Source of the DNA: Rotaria macrura
Taxonomy: Eukaryota > Rotifera > Eurotatoria > Philodinida > Philodinidae
Direction: 5' to 3'
Length of the DNA: 64,000 bases
Assembly (NCBI GenBank): GCA_900239685.1
Contig: OENT01000283.1
Span: forward strand, 1-64,000
Of this stretch, positions 35,235 to 46,772 are shown one piece after another. Made by a program: the position numbers and the translations under genes. The notes below the pieces were generated by a model that had not been told where the DNA came from, ran no database searches, and saw only the letters and a program-made list of their open reading frames with translations. The stretch's first letter is position 1; every line of letters starts with the position of its first letter.

Positions 35235-36757
35235 ATATTTCTTTATATACAAATATATATATATATGCTTTTCGTCAACTCAGAAATTATTCTTCACTAC
35301 ATGAAAAATCAATCCATATCTCTGTATAATATTTTGTTTCATTATGCGTTAAGATCTACGCCTTATGTATCATTATTGCTTGGCAACCTATAAATAGAGT
35401 TATTACTTTAATAATCTAGATAACATTAAAAATAGATAATTATGTGAACTAAATAGTGCTATGTAGCCTTGTAACGTTTCCAAATCCGTATCTAAATCGA
35501 AAAACGATTATGTGTTGTTCGTAACTCATATATTATCTCACATATTTTTAAAGTTTATTTGAAACGTATCGAGTTTACAATACAGTAAGAGGATCCAATA
35601 ATAACTATTATTCTTCGTTTTCTGTGAATATTCATTTATCTTATTTCAAACTGTTCAATTTTTGATTGCTTCTTTACAAATCACTAATACCGCAATTAAA
35701 ATAAGATACACTTTTGCTTTTCTTCTCAACTCGGTTCGATTACAAAATCTTAAAATTCTGTAAATTACGGTCGATTCGGTTAGAGATTTTTGTTTTTGGT
35801 TGTACAAGAATACTAACGGATTTCATCTCTTGTCGATACTTACTGAAGAAATATATCATACTCGACCATATTTTTCAAATGAGGGAAACTTCGGGATTAA
35901 GCATCACCGATTTGTAAAAATTCTATGTATAATACTTAACTTGTTTTTTGACAGCATGTTTTATCGTATAAGTGTTAATATAGCTCATGTATTTTAATAT
36001 TTAATACGTTACTTGTGCATTGTTTGTATGTTTGCAATTTTTATAAGTTTTTTTGTATTATAATTTGTATTCATTTATTTTACAGCTGTATTTTTCCGTA
36101 AGGAATTTTTATATTCTCGATTACACTTCAAACAAATGAATAGAGGCAAGACTACTCTTTTTGTATGCTTGTTATACGTTCGTTTATCTTGAATGACATC
36201 CATGCTTGAAATGTGATGTATCACTATTGAAAATAAAAATAACTCAATATATATGAACATCTTGACGATCACCCTCGATAATTTGCTAAAAATTTGAAAG
36301 CATAATGAATACTATGAAGAAGACGGAAGTATAAACTTCTCAAATATCCACAATAGATAGTTTTTCAAATCAATTGCTCGTATAAATATATGGCAGATTA
36401 CTGCAAATCAAAGTTTCAATCTCATGAAAATAAATTAAGTTGTTCAATCTTCGGAATGTGCAACACTTTTTCATCGTAAAACAAAACAAGTTTAATTTTT
36501 TTACAATTATTTTCTTGTATATGTTAACATTCGTGATCGTTCTGGGATTCATGAATTTCGCAAAAGAAAATAATAAAAAAAAGAGGATATTATACAGACA
36601 CACACACACAGATACGCTCATACATAATTGTTTGTTATATAGAACATATACTCATGAAACATTAAACAAAAATTAAAAAAAATACGTAAGACTACTGTCG
36701 AAAAGAAGGAAGGAAAATAAGATGTATTCCTTGTTTTCTCTTTCTCAGAATGAATCA
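35235..36757. other. Intergenic DNA between the foldback element and PDPK1
   Basis: No gene is supported. Open frames at 35714-35917, 36075-36272 and 36370-36676 are short, overlap on both strands and have no recognisable content. The PDPK1 3' flank lies at the right end, but no canonical AATAAA is seen close to its stop codon. Confidence 0.5.
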
Positions 36758-39700
36758 TCATAGTTCGGTTACTGGAACTGTTGGCTGCAATGCAGAAGAC
36801 GATGAAGATGATGAGTATGATGTCATTGTTGACAGTTTTCGATTCGGATTCGTATTGTAATATCGATAATGGATTGATGTAAAACTTTTACACCATGTAG
36901 TCGCATCTTGATCTGGATCAGTTAAATGATAAGTTCGACCGGGCTAAAGTTTAACAAAAAGAAAATAATGATTTTACTTAACAACGAGTGCTGAATCACC
37001 GGATTGAAAATTTAAAGCTCTCTTAACTGGTTTCGACTGCTACTATTCGAGAACTACTTGGATGCTCTGTTAGAATTTCCGTCTGAATTCAAATGTCTCC
37101 AATTAGGGATGAAGCAATACCGTATGCAGACACCTAAAGATTGCCAATTTTCACAATGAAGATCTACCAATACCAACCAATAATTTGTGTCACTTTTAAC
37201 CAACGAACTTAGTCCTATCTGATAGAAGAATATAAAATACACCAATACCAACAGAAAATATCCCCAGTATTGGTAAAAAAACGGTAATTTTCACCAATAC
37301 TGGGGATATTCTCTGTTGGTATTGGTATTTTGTATTCTTCTATCAGATAGGACTAAGTTCGTTGGTTAAAAGTGATACAAAGTATTGGTTGGTATTGGTA
37401 GATCTTCATGGTGAAAATTGGCAATCTTTGGGTGCCTGCAATTGGTACTGTTGCATCCCTATCTCCAATTAATCTTCATAATCACGTGCAAGATAAGGAC
37501 AGGGTACGAATGTTTTCTTCATCTACATTTCCTCTGACAAGGGCTAAACTTTATACAAATACACACAGGCAATCAATTCTCAAAAAAGTGACAAAAAAAG
37601 TTGACATTTTATGATTATTATTTAGAGAAACATAATTGATGCGCCTTATGTTTTACTGCGAAACATATTATTGTCAAGGCCATAAAATTAGAGCAATAAT
37701 TATGAGGAATAATAGATCATTTGAACGTGAATTGCACAAGCATCAATTATCCATTCTGCTTAATACTATGCTTTTGGAAAGGCGCATCTGCACATTTAAA
37801 AAACGATAATAGACTGCAAAGCATTTTGATGAGGAAGGGAAAGTGGACGACACAAGATTTTTACAAGAGTTTAGAGTTTAAGAAAAATCGATAAGAAGGC
37901 TTCAGATGTCGGTCATTGACATTCGATCCTAACTCATATGACCGTAATTTTGTCCATTCACGCTACGCATTGTAACAAGCATCTTTCATACATGAGGACA
38001 CAACAATATCTCTGTCATCTAGACTACTTCCTTATTGTAATTCTGAAAAAGATTAAATACAACGAGTGAAAAGAAATTTCGTATCGAAATAGATGACACA
38101 AAATTATATTCTTTCGATTCATAACTTTCGCTATAGCATGTTTCACAATTTAGTCTCTAAGGAAATACGCATACAACTTATCGGTAATGTTTTCTTCTAC
38201 GATATTTACCACATGTACAAGAAATGTTTTCATGTCTTTTTGTTCAATACGTAAATCAGCTGTCCTAGAAAGTTCAAATAACACATATAGAATTAAAACT
38301 GAAAGATAAAATGAAAACAATTGTTTCATTCATTAACATACCATGATATAGTTCCTTTCAATTCCATCGCATCTGGATCAACATAAAAAATAGCAGGGCC
38401 TTCAGTTATCAAAAACATCCTTCGTTTAGCAAATAAACCCTTTGAGAGAAGAAAAATAAAAAAATTACTTCAGATAAAACTGTTAACTAAATATACTTAC
38501 TTTTTTCTTATCTAGAATTCCTTGTTTAATAATTAAATTATTCTGTACAAATTTATGATAAATATTCTTTGCAGCTTGCTCCGATAGCGATAGAGCATGA
38601 TCAGGTAATTGTAATCTAGATATTTAAACATTAAATCAATGAAATTCTTATTGTTGGAATTCAATAAGAATCGAAATAGATACCTTCGAGCTGTTAAAGG
38701 TGCGCTACTATTACTAAAAGAACTATTTGAGGACGGATAATTATACGTTGACGATACCATACTTGGATTTGATGATGAATTTCGATTATCTGTTTCCTCT
38801 GAAGACGAAGTTTCATATGATAAGGATAAATTTGATGAATCATTAATAATTGGTGTTAATGAATCTGATGGATCGGAAGCCATGCGTAAACCAATTAAAC
38901 GAGCTTCAACACGATCATCGAAACCAGATGACATTGTCTTAAGCTGAAAAAGATACAAAAGCAAGAAGAAAAACAACCGAAAAAAATTTTCTCGACTCAG
39001 GATCAATAGACATGTGTCAAATATCCAAGTGAGAATTAATCGTATTAATCCTTTCAATCATGATTTTTATAGTGGTTTCATTAAACCAATAAAATTCTTT
39101 TATTGAAAAGCCAATGTCAGCTTTTGTAAATGCTATTTAGCCTACGTTAAGAAATATTGAGTTTCTCCTGCATCAGTTACATATTTATCTCAAAAGGTGC
39201 ACACAAAAACGTAATACTCTCTATCATATATATATATGACTCAATGTATAATTATACTGAGTGTTTCATAGAATGCAACAAGATAAAGCAAAGTCAATTT
39301 AAAACACACAATAAAGATGCTAAGGATTTGTTCGACATGATAGATGGATTATTAAAAAATAGGCTGTCGATTATCAAACATTTTTCTATTCGTTTTTATA
39401 CACAAATCACAAGAGAAATATAATTTAAAAAATGAAGACAACTAACATTGTCATTCTCCGTGTTGTAAAATACACTTGATACGATAGTACAAGCAGTATG
39501 AATCCTGCGCAGTAGTGATCCAAAATACAAAACTAACGTATAAAAGTCGTTGTAATTCATTGAAGCCTAAACTCATAGTTCAGTGTCGGATTACGTTCCC
39601 TATCCAATATATTAGAAGAAAATAGTTTCTGAAATAACACACACAATACTTTTCTAGTCTCAACAGACTATACACTAGATAATACGTTGAAAAATTTTGA

Positions 39701-42700
39701 AAAGAAACAAGGATAAATGGACTTTATAGAATCTTTTCTGTGATTATATTTGTGTATTAAAGGTTCTGTTACCAATCCTCAAAGCTGACTTTACTTGCTG
39801 TGCACTCTTCTGAAAGTTACAAAAATATTGCGGTTTATTTCTACAAAATTCTACATGCATAGACTATGTATAAAATACATAAGATTATTGAAATGTTTAC
39901 AACAGTATAAACCTTTATTCGTCCACTTAATAATACAAAATAAACATCTTTTTAATATTCTTCATAGTCATTATCGAACTAAATCGTACCTACGAAGAAT
40001 GCGAAAAGGCAGACGAAACAAACGTCTATTCTCGTTCCTCGATGAAGACTGTCACACTTTTTCGATCATCTATGTCAAATTTTTTTAGCTAAAACAATCA
40101 CTATCATCATTGTCATTCTGCGTGAGTCTGAACAGTCATTTGTGTTGTTAATCTCCGTGTAAAGAGTACTTCAGGACAGATTGTACTATCTATATAACAT
40201 AAGACGGTCAGCGCCTCATGGTGAATTTGTCACAATAAATAAAGCGATTACCAAAAAAAAAATAAAATAGAATACACAAGATAGCCTGATTACTTCACGG
40301 GTTATTGAATCAATGTTTTAAATTGGAGTTAGATACTTGACATGGTAGAGAAAGGATCAATCGTACACCAGACTGACACGTTTAAATAGTGCGGCTATTG
40401 CAATTTTTCTTATATTTTAAATTTTTTATTCAGCACGTATATCTATTATAGATTCTTCGTATTTGTAGTTATAATCAAGTGATTCGAATAGAAATACGTA
40501 ATTCCATATCTATATTAACATATGACAATGTTCTCATTGAACACGAAAAGACAAATGAAATTGGCAATCACATCAATTAGTGAATTGTTTGAATTATTAA
40601 ATAATTGCTTCAATCTGCATTGAATCCAACTTTATTCTATCACAGAATGTCAAAATTTTTAAGTCTTGGACGGTCCGTTCGATGTTTTTTTTTACTATGA
40701 TAAAATTTACCTCGTCATCACTAAGCTGTGGCCTTGAGCTGAGTTTCACTTTAGCTTGAAGTGGTGATCGTTCATTTAATAAATGACCCCATCTTTTATC
40801 ATAGGAAAATTCACTGAAAAATGGATGGTCTTTAAGATGTTTCATTCCACCTGTTTCTTCACTACCAAGTCGTTCATTTGGTTCAAGACGCTAAATAGAA
40901 TAAACATTGAAAACTATATTGGAAATTCTTTCATACATACAACAAGTTTTTTGACAAGATCACCAATAAGTGGAGGAAAATTATCCGGTAATTTATAAGA
41001 AACACGTACAACAGCATTATAAATATCGTATTCATGACTAAATTAATTCGAATTAATTTTACTGCTTCATATGAAAAACTACTGAGACTTACTCGGAACG
41101 AAATAAGTGTTTACCCGTAGTCATTTGATATATAATACAACCTAGTGACCACAGATCAGATCTGTAAAAGACAATAGCCAATGAAATGATATTTCTCTTG
41201 TTAGTCGACAACGAACCCGACATGGATAGCACCACGTTTGAGAATTTCTGGCGCTACAAATTGAGCTGTACCAACGAATGAATTTGTTCGTTTTATCAAT
41301 TTTTTTTCTCCGTTTACATTGTTGGTATTATCTGATTTCGAGAGAGCTAAAAATAGCACATATATTAGACAAATATCATCATTAGTTTTCTATGAACTTC
41401 GACTCACATTCAACATCGTCAATAATTACACCTGAACCAAAATCAGTTAATTGAATGTGCATATCATCAGTTAAAAGGATATTTTCTGGCTAGAAAACAT
41501 AGAAGAACATTTTTTTTATTCTTCTTTTTCTTATCGTGTTTAAAATGAAATATACTTTGAGATCACGATGAACAATATGTCGATTTTGTAAGTGTTCGAG
41601 TGCTTCAATAAGTTCTGCAGCATAAAATCGTACAGTTTCGTTATCGAGATGACCGGCATCCGTAATATATTGAAGAAGATCACCGTTGGAACAATATGTG
41701 AGACCGAAATCTAGATGAAAATTATTTTTCATACACACCATGTAATCGAGGAAAAAAAAGAAAAATATTCGAAACTAGAAACTCTTATCCTCGAAGATAT
41801 TTTCTTGTGTACATTTTTTGTTATATTCTATTTTTATAAAATGATATTCTGTTATGTATTCTCGAAGTACCTAAACAGTTATCCAATGTACTCCATAGTT
41901 TCTAATCAATATCGAAGGTTACGTCGACTATGATATTGTTTCATTATGAATAAAACCTCAGGTGTCTCCAGTGGATTGAAAATAAACGGAACAATGTTTT
42001 TTTTTTGCTATATTCAAATGATAACGTCTTTTTCGTTTGGACTGTTATGTACTCGTGGGTTTCTTAAAATATTGTCTGCTTTGAGTAATTTATATTACTA
42101 CGACGTATTCTTTTAATCCTGAATCTGGCAAAAAATAACTAATTTGTATGCAGAAAGAGATTAATCTTCAAATTCGATTACCTGGTTGAATCACAATTAA
42201 TTATGTTGACGGTGTACATAACATTGTGCTTAGTAAGAATAGTACTAATAAGAAATATTCAACTCTTTCTGAAAGTCATAATCCTTCACAGATATGAGAT
42301 TAAATACATACGAGAAATCAATAAGTATTTTTTATGACTTATCCTAAGTCACTAAATAGTCATGTCACACACTTAAGAAGAGATATTCTAACGAAAAAAT
42401 CCATTTGAAAGTGAAAATGAAATGGACTTTTATTTTCGTAAGTAGTCCTTGCTTTGTAAACATGTTCAACAAAAAGTAAGATTTTGGCATTTTTTACACT
42501 TGAGAATAACTTCTAATCACGCTTAAACTAACAATTATCTGAAAATAGTTATAGAGAAATTATTCAAAGACTCTTTAACAAATGAAAACATCAAGTGGAA
42601 TGCTATTGTTTGTATAATCAAATTTATCATTGTAGTCATTCAATTTCTATTTTCTCATTCATGTATGTAACTGACGTATTTCCAAAAATAAAACACTATA

Positions 42701-43691
42701 TTCATAAGATGTTTTTACGAGTACATGCCACACTATTGAACAGCAAGGCAAACAGAACTAAAAACTCTTAATTATAGATTCAAGAACAGATCATCTTCTG
42801 TCTAGGCATTAAATGAGTATTGTTCTCGAGTTCTGAACTCATGAAATATCTTCTATAGAGAGAATTAGAATCTTGTGATGATAAAAAAACATTAGTGTAA
42901 CTTGAACTATTCGAACATGGATGTCATGAACTATCGGTATTGATTGAAAATTGTACGTTTCTTCATTATAATTTTCAATGAATCTCTTCTGAAGTCATCC
43001 AATCCATAATTTAGCATATTCTTCTTTCTTTCGTTGTTGAGTATCTTTTCTATTAAATCAACAACGTACTTCGTAGATACTTATTCAAGTTAATGGAAAA
43101 CTAATCAACTATATAGTCATTTTAATTAGATAATTCTTTAACTTATACGTAGAACTACTTCTTTTATGTGAAAAAGCAACAGAATTCGAAGATAAGTTTA
43201 TTTATGATTTGAATTTTTAATATCACTTATATTAACACTTTCTCTGACATGTACAATATGAAGCCTTCTTATTGGTTTCTATTAATTACATATGATATAC
43301 TTACACAGAGTTTTCTCATCTTGAAATGTACAGTAGAGTTTGACTGCATAATTACAATCAGTAAGTCGTGCTAAAATATCTTTTTCTCGAAAGACTTGAG
43401 AGATTTTTTTTAATTTTGTTACTAAATCTTTACTGACAGCTTTAACTAAAATAAAAGTAAGAATTTGCAGCCAATTCAATTGAGTACAGTCACACATACT
43501 TGCTAATTCACGACTTGTAGCTGTTTCAATAGCAAGAAAAACCTATAGATATGGAGATAGAAAGAATTATCTTCTTTTTGGTGTGTCTATCTTACTGTTG
43601 AATATGATCCATTACCAATTTCTTTAATGAATTTGAAATCGTTTACTGTTTTTTTTGGTATACGTGATGATGTTGCAGTCGTTGTTGCCAT
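36758..43691 (-). CDS. PDPK1: 3-phosphoinositide-dependent protein kinase 1
   Basis: Fourteen exons (43691-43596, 43542-43500, 43445-43305, 41710-41556, 41489-41408, 41346-41217, 41161-41093, 41037-40941, 40890-40711, 38943-38684, 38615-38501, 38439-38342, 38264-38210, 36943-36758) are all in phase, giving 568 residues (human about 556). The kinase domain has the Gly loop GNGSYSTV (24-31), the AIK lysine (48), the RD loop HRDLKPEN (141-148), DFG (161-163) and an activation loop with the NSFVGTAQFVAPE motif, whose Ser195 is the autophosphorylated serine of the family. A Ser-rich linker follows. The PH domain ends WCKSFTSIHYRYY. It activates AKT and other AGC kinases at phosphoinositide-rich membranes. 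Three introns are over 1.2 kb. The last carries a foldback element. The loop between DFG and NSFVGT has an Asn/Lys-rich insert. Confidence 0.95.
37104..37461. mobile_element. hAT-type foldback MITE in the last PDPK1 intron
   Basis: A 358-base near-perfect palindrome flanked by an exact 8-base duplication, TCTCCAAT, at 37096-37103 and 37462-37469. The ends are TAGGGATG and CATCCCTA. The arms pair over most of their length, for example TATCAGATAGGACTAAGTTC on the right with its complement on the left, around a short loop near 37275. An 8-base duplication with TAGGG-type ends is typical of hAT transposons. There is no coding capacity, so it would need a transposase from elsewhere. The few mismatches suggest recent insertion. 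It lies between exons 13 and 14 of PDPK1. Confidence 0.9.
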
Positions 43692-46114
43692 TATTGTTGT
43701 TTCTCTTTTAATCAGAGCGTAAGAGAGAAGAAAGGGGAAAAAAACTCATCAACCATCTATCACTATAAAACGAACATAAGTATTCTGATTGGTGTTTATA
43801 ATAACCAATCAAAATACATGTTTTCTATATGATTTCTTTTATTGCTATATCATCGTTGTTATTTCAATCTTATTTCAAAATTAATCTGTTCGATGAAAAA
43901 CTATGAGAAGCAGTGTTAATGATGAAACAACTCTATGTGTTTTGATACCTAGTCGAACTAACTTTGTTGGTACGCATCTAGATCACGAAAAGGAATGAAT
44001 TTGTTTTCCCAACAGGCTAGAATAGATGGGTACAACGATCATGAACAAAGTAAGTGATAACAAAGAAAATTGCGAATATTATTATTGTATACTGCCTGTA
44101 CTATAGATTATTCATAAATTTTTTCATTCTTAAACATTATTGATTGTGTTCTTTCTTCAAGAAAATTTTCAAGAATGATAATCATTCGTAGCCAATCTTA
44201 CATGGACATTGGTATATTTGCTTGAATTTCAAGGATGTATTAATTCAATTAGGAACCGCCATCATTATGCGCATTATGAGTAGCAAAGTCGGTACGAGTT
44301 GGTGGTGGTATGGATTCATCAGCATCTACTCTAGTAGCTACGCGTATAATTCCTGAAACACTTTATCAAAGTTATGGTTTACAATGAGCTAAACTCGAAA
44401 AATCTTAATTATGTTACTAAGTTGACAGTCTTATGCGAACGTGTCATACTCAATTAGGGATTAATATGCAAGTTGACAAACTACAAAATTATCATAGTAT
44501 GTCGATTAATTATTATAACTTCAAGTCGGAATAACTTTCATTCGATGATAAGACTGTATGTGTTGTAGGTACCAATTCCACTTATAAAAAGATGCAATAG
44601 TGTTAGAAAAATTCGTTGAAACTCCTCGATTTTATCGATATGGAACTAAAACATTCGATAAGAATTAAAAATTTTATACAAATAGTCAGTATTGATGTGT
44701 ATAAGTAAAAGTGATCATAGATCACGGCAAACGAACGGATGGGAGATTTTCTCGATTCTAAAGAAGAGCACCGAATGTTTGAAATATTCGTCGATGAAAA
44801 GATGTCAGACTTTTCAATGAGAAAAAAAATCGAACTCGAGTACTGTTTGAACAAAAAACGAAGGTCTCATTGTTCTTTTTTATCAGTTTTAGAACAATAT
44901 AGGGTTGCCTCAGTTTTGTTTTATTTTGCACTCTCACAACGGTGCATTTTTTGTATTCATTAGTCAAGAAAAAGAGTGCACAACCATCATGCTTAAAAGA
45001 GTTGTTCTTCTCCAGAAATTATTTTACTCTCGCGAGATTTATTTTTTCATAGGCAATCCTTTATTTAGAGAGAAAGTAAGTGATTCTACGCATGCGAAAT
45101 GTTTCTGTCATGACAATAGTCTTTCGAGACGGGATAGCTATTCTTGTTTTTTATTTTGAAATGTTCCAGTTGGAATAAACAATATGAAAAGTTTAGCAGA
45201 GCTTCACAAACTTATGATTTGATAAAACGATGCTTGAGAATTTTGCCATGGAATATACATTAAAATGATATTGAGACAAACTAAATATATCTTTAAAAAA
45301 CTATCACGTATAGGTATCGATTGGTGCAGATTGGATTTTTAGAAGATCACTAAAAAAATTATAAAACATTGATTCAAATGAACAAAGTTGTTAACACAAT
45401 GTAGCCATCAGCTGCACTCTTATTCATTGTTATTAGCAGAGAAAGTTGTCTAACATCAAGCTCATTGTCATTTAAGATGATCGAATAATGTACATAAAAC
45501 TACCGAATAAGGGAATCACTTCAAAAAGTACCGCTTCTATCCTAATGATTTCGTGCGTCTATATGGTATACAATGGGTCGAATTAAACTCATTCCCAAGA
45601 TTCGAGTTTCTATTCATGTTTGTCTATAGTCAATTGAGAAAATGTTTAATAGAAGATTTCATCTTCAAACTACGATGTAAAACTTAGTTATAGTCAGGCG
45701 TTGACTTATAGTAGATTTTCGTAAAAGATTTGAGATTCTCAGAGAGAGAGAGAGGAAGCTTCTTCAATATGTGAAATTTATAAGGTATCGACTTTTTTTG
45801 ATAGTTAATCAATGGAGCGTGAATTTATTTCTTTGGAAAGCGTACGGTTGTAGTTATGAGAAATTTAACAACTCAGACCAATCTTACTAGGAACTAAAAT
45901 TCTCTAAAGATTTTTACAAGAGAAATCATGCAATCCGTATAATTTTAAACTCATATAAATGGAGCTTAATCTTTTTTTTCATGTGGTTCTCTTATTAGTA
46001 CTAATAGAGTGTGGGAGTGTTTTTCCAAATTTATATCTTAATAACTCATTAATTTACATATTCACTCAGTTAAAACGACAAACTTCTTTTTTTTTATTTT
46101 CGACATTCATAGAA
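43692..46114. other. Intergenic DNA upstream of PDPK1
   Basis: It holds the PDPK1 5' flank and an orphan exon-like segment at 44249-44352 (listed). Overlapping frames at 44603-45159 on both strands are unrecognised. A short GA repeat lies near 45740-45755. Nothing else stands out. Confidence 0.45.
44249..44352 (-). pseudogene. Orphan 3'-terminal exon or gene fragment
   Basis: Read on the minus strand, a TTTCAG acceptor is followed by 34 codons ending in TAA. The peptide starts GIIRVATRVDADES, continues with PPP and TRTD, and ends HNDGGS. It is hydrophilic and protein-like, unlike the surrounding chance frames. No upstream exon could be found in the 2.4 kb before the plus-strand ESS2 gene. 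It may be the last exon of a gene whose other exons I cannot recognise, or a leftover from a lost gene. No family is recognised. Confidence 0.3.
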
Positions 46115-46476
46115 CGTAGGAGGATATAACTATCGTTGATGAACTCGAATACGCTCGTGATAAGATGTTTACAATAATTTATCAACGTAGAATATCCTGT
46201 TGTAACTGATATTGAACACATACCAGCCAGTTACAAAGCTTTAGAAAAAAATATTTATAATGAATGTAGCGATCTCGAGGATGAAACTTATGAATGACTT
46301 TTTAAATATTTTGAAGTATGCTGTGATGAATCGAATCAATCTGTTGTTTGAACAAATTCTATAGATATTATTTCTAGTTGATGGAATGATCAACCAGTAC
46401 CATATGTGTTTGATATTTTTACATCAATTATTTACAATATAATGATTCATAGACCCATGAGAATAATAGTAACGTA
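46115..46476 (+). pseudogene. Decayed coding remnant with three in-frame TGA codons
   Basis: A first open piece (about 46130-46186) reads IVDELEYARDKMFTIIYQ. After a frame change near 46187 a second piece runs from 46190 to a TAA ending at 46477. It begins EYPVVTDIEHIPASYK, and about 95 codons are coherent except for TGA at 46294-46296, 46348-46350 and 46378-46380. All three stops are TGA, as expected from CGA (Arg) codons lost by CpG deamination. The composition is acidic and protein-like. I do not recognise the protein. It lies about 300 bases before ESS2 in the same direction, and no intact copy is in the window. Confidence 0.38.
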
Positions 46477-46752
46477 ACATGCAAAAGAAAATATCAGCAA
46501 AAATATGCAAGTAGCTAATGAAAAGTAATTGTGAATGTGAAGGACGTGTCAATGTACTCGAATGAAGTGATAGCAATCGTTCTGTTCATTGAAGAAAAGT
46601 CAAATCATAAAGAAGATACCTTGTGATCTAGAATATTTGTTATTTGTTATTTGTTTTCTAATATTCTATTCTATATGAATTATTAATATCAATCTTGCAT
46701 ATTCTAGTAAATTCATATTCAACGAATGTACCAAAAATAATTCTTGATTTTT

Positions 46753-46762
46753 TATATTTCAG
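46753..46762 (+). promoter_or_regulatory. Splice-acceptor-like site just before the ESS2 start
   Basis: A pyrimidine-rich ttatatttcag run ends ten bases before the ATG at 46773. The upstream DNA has no partner coding exon. It may close a 5'-UTR intron or accept a trans-spliced leader, a process known in rotifers. No leader sequence is visible here. Confidence 0.35.
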
Positions 46763-46772
46763 ATAAATAATT

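Noticed and set aside
39157..39423. Frame in PDPK1 intron with a KDLFDMIDGLL segment slightly like LINE-type reverse transcriptase
   Set aside because: Too short, with no catalytic motif and no neighbouring ORF to support a retroelement.
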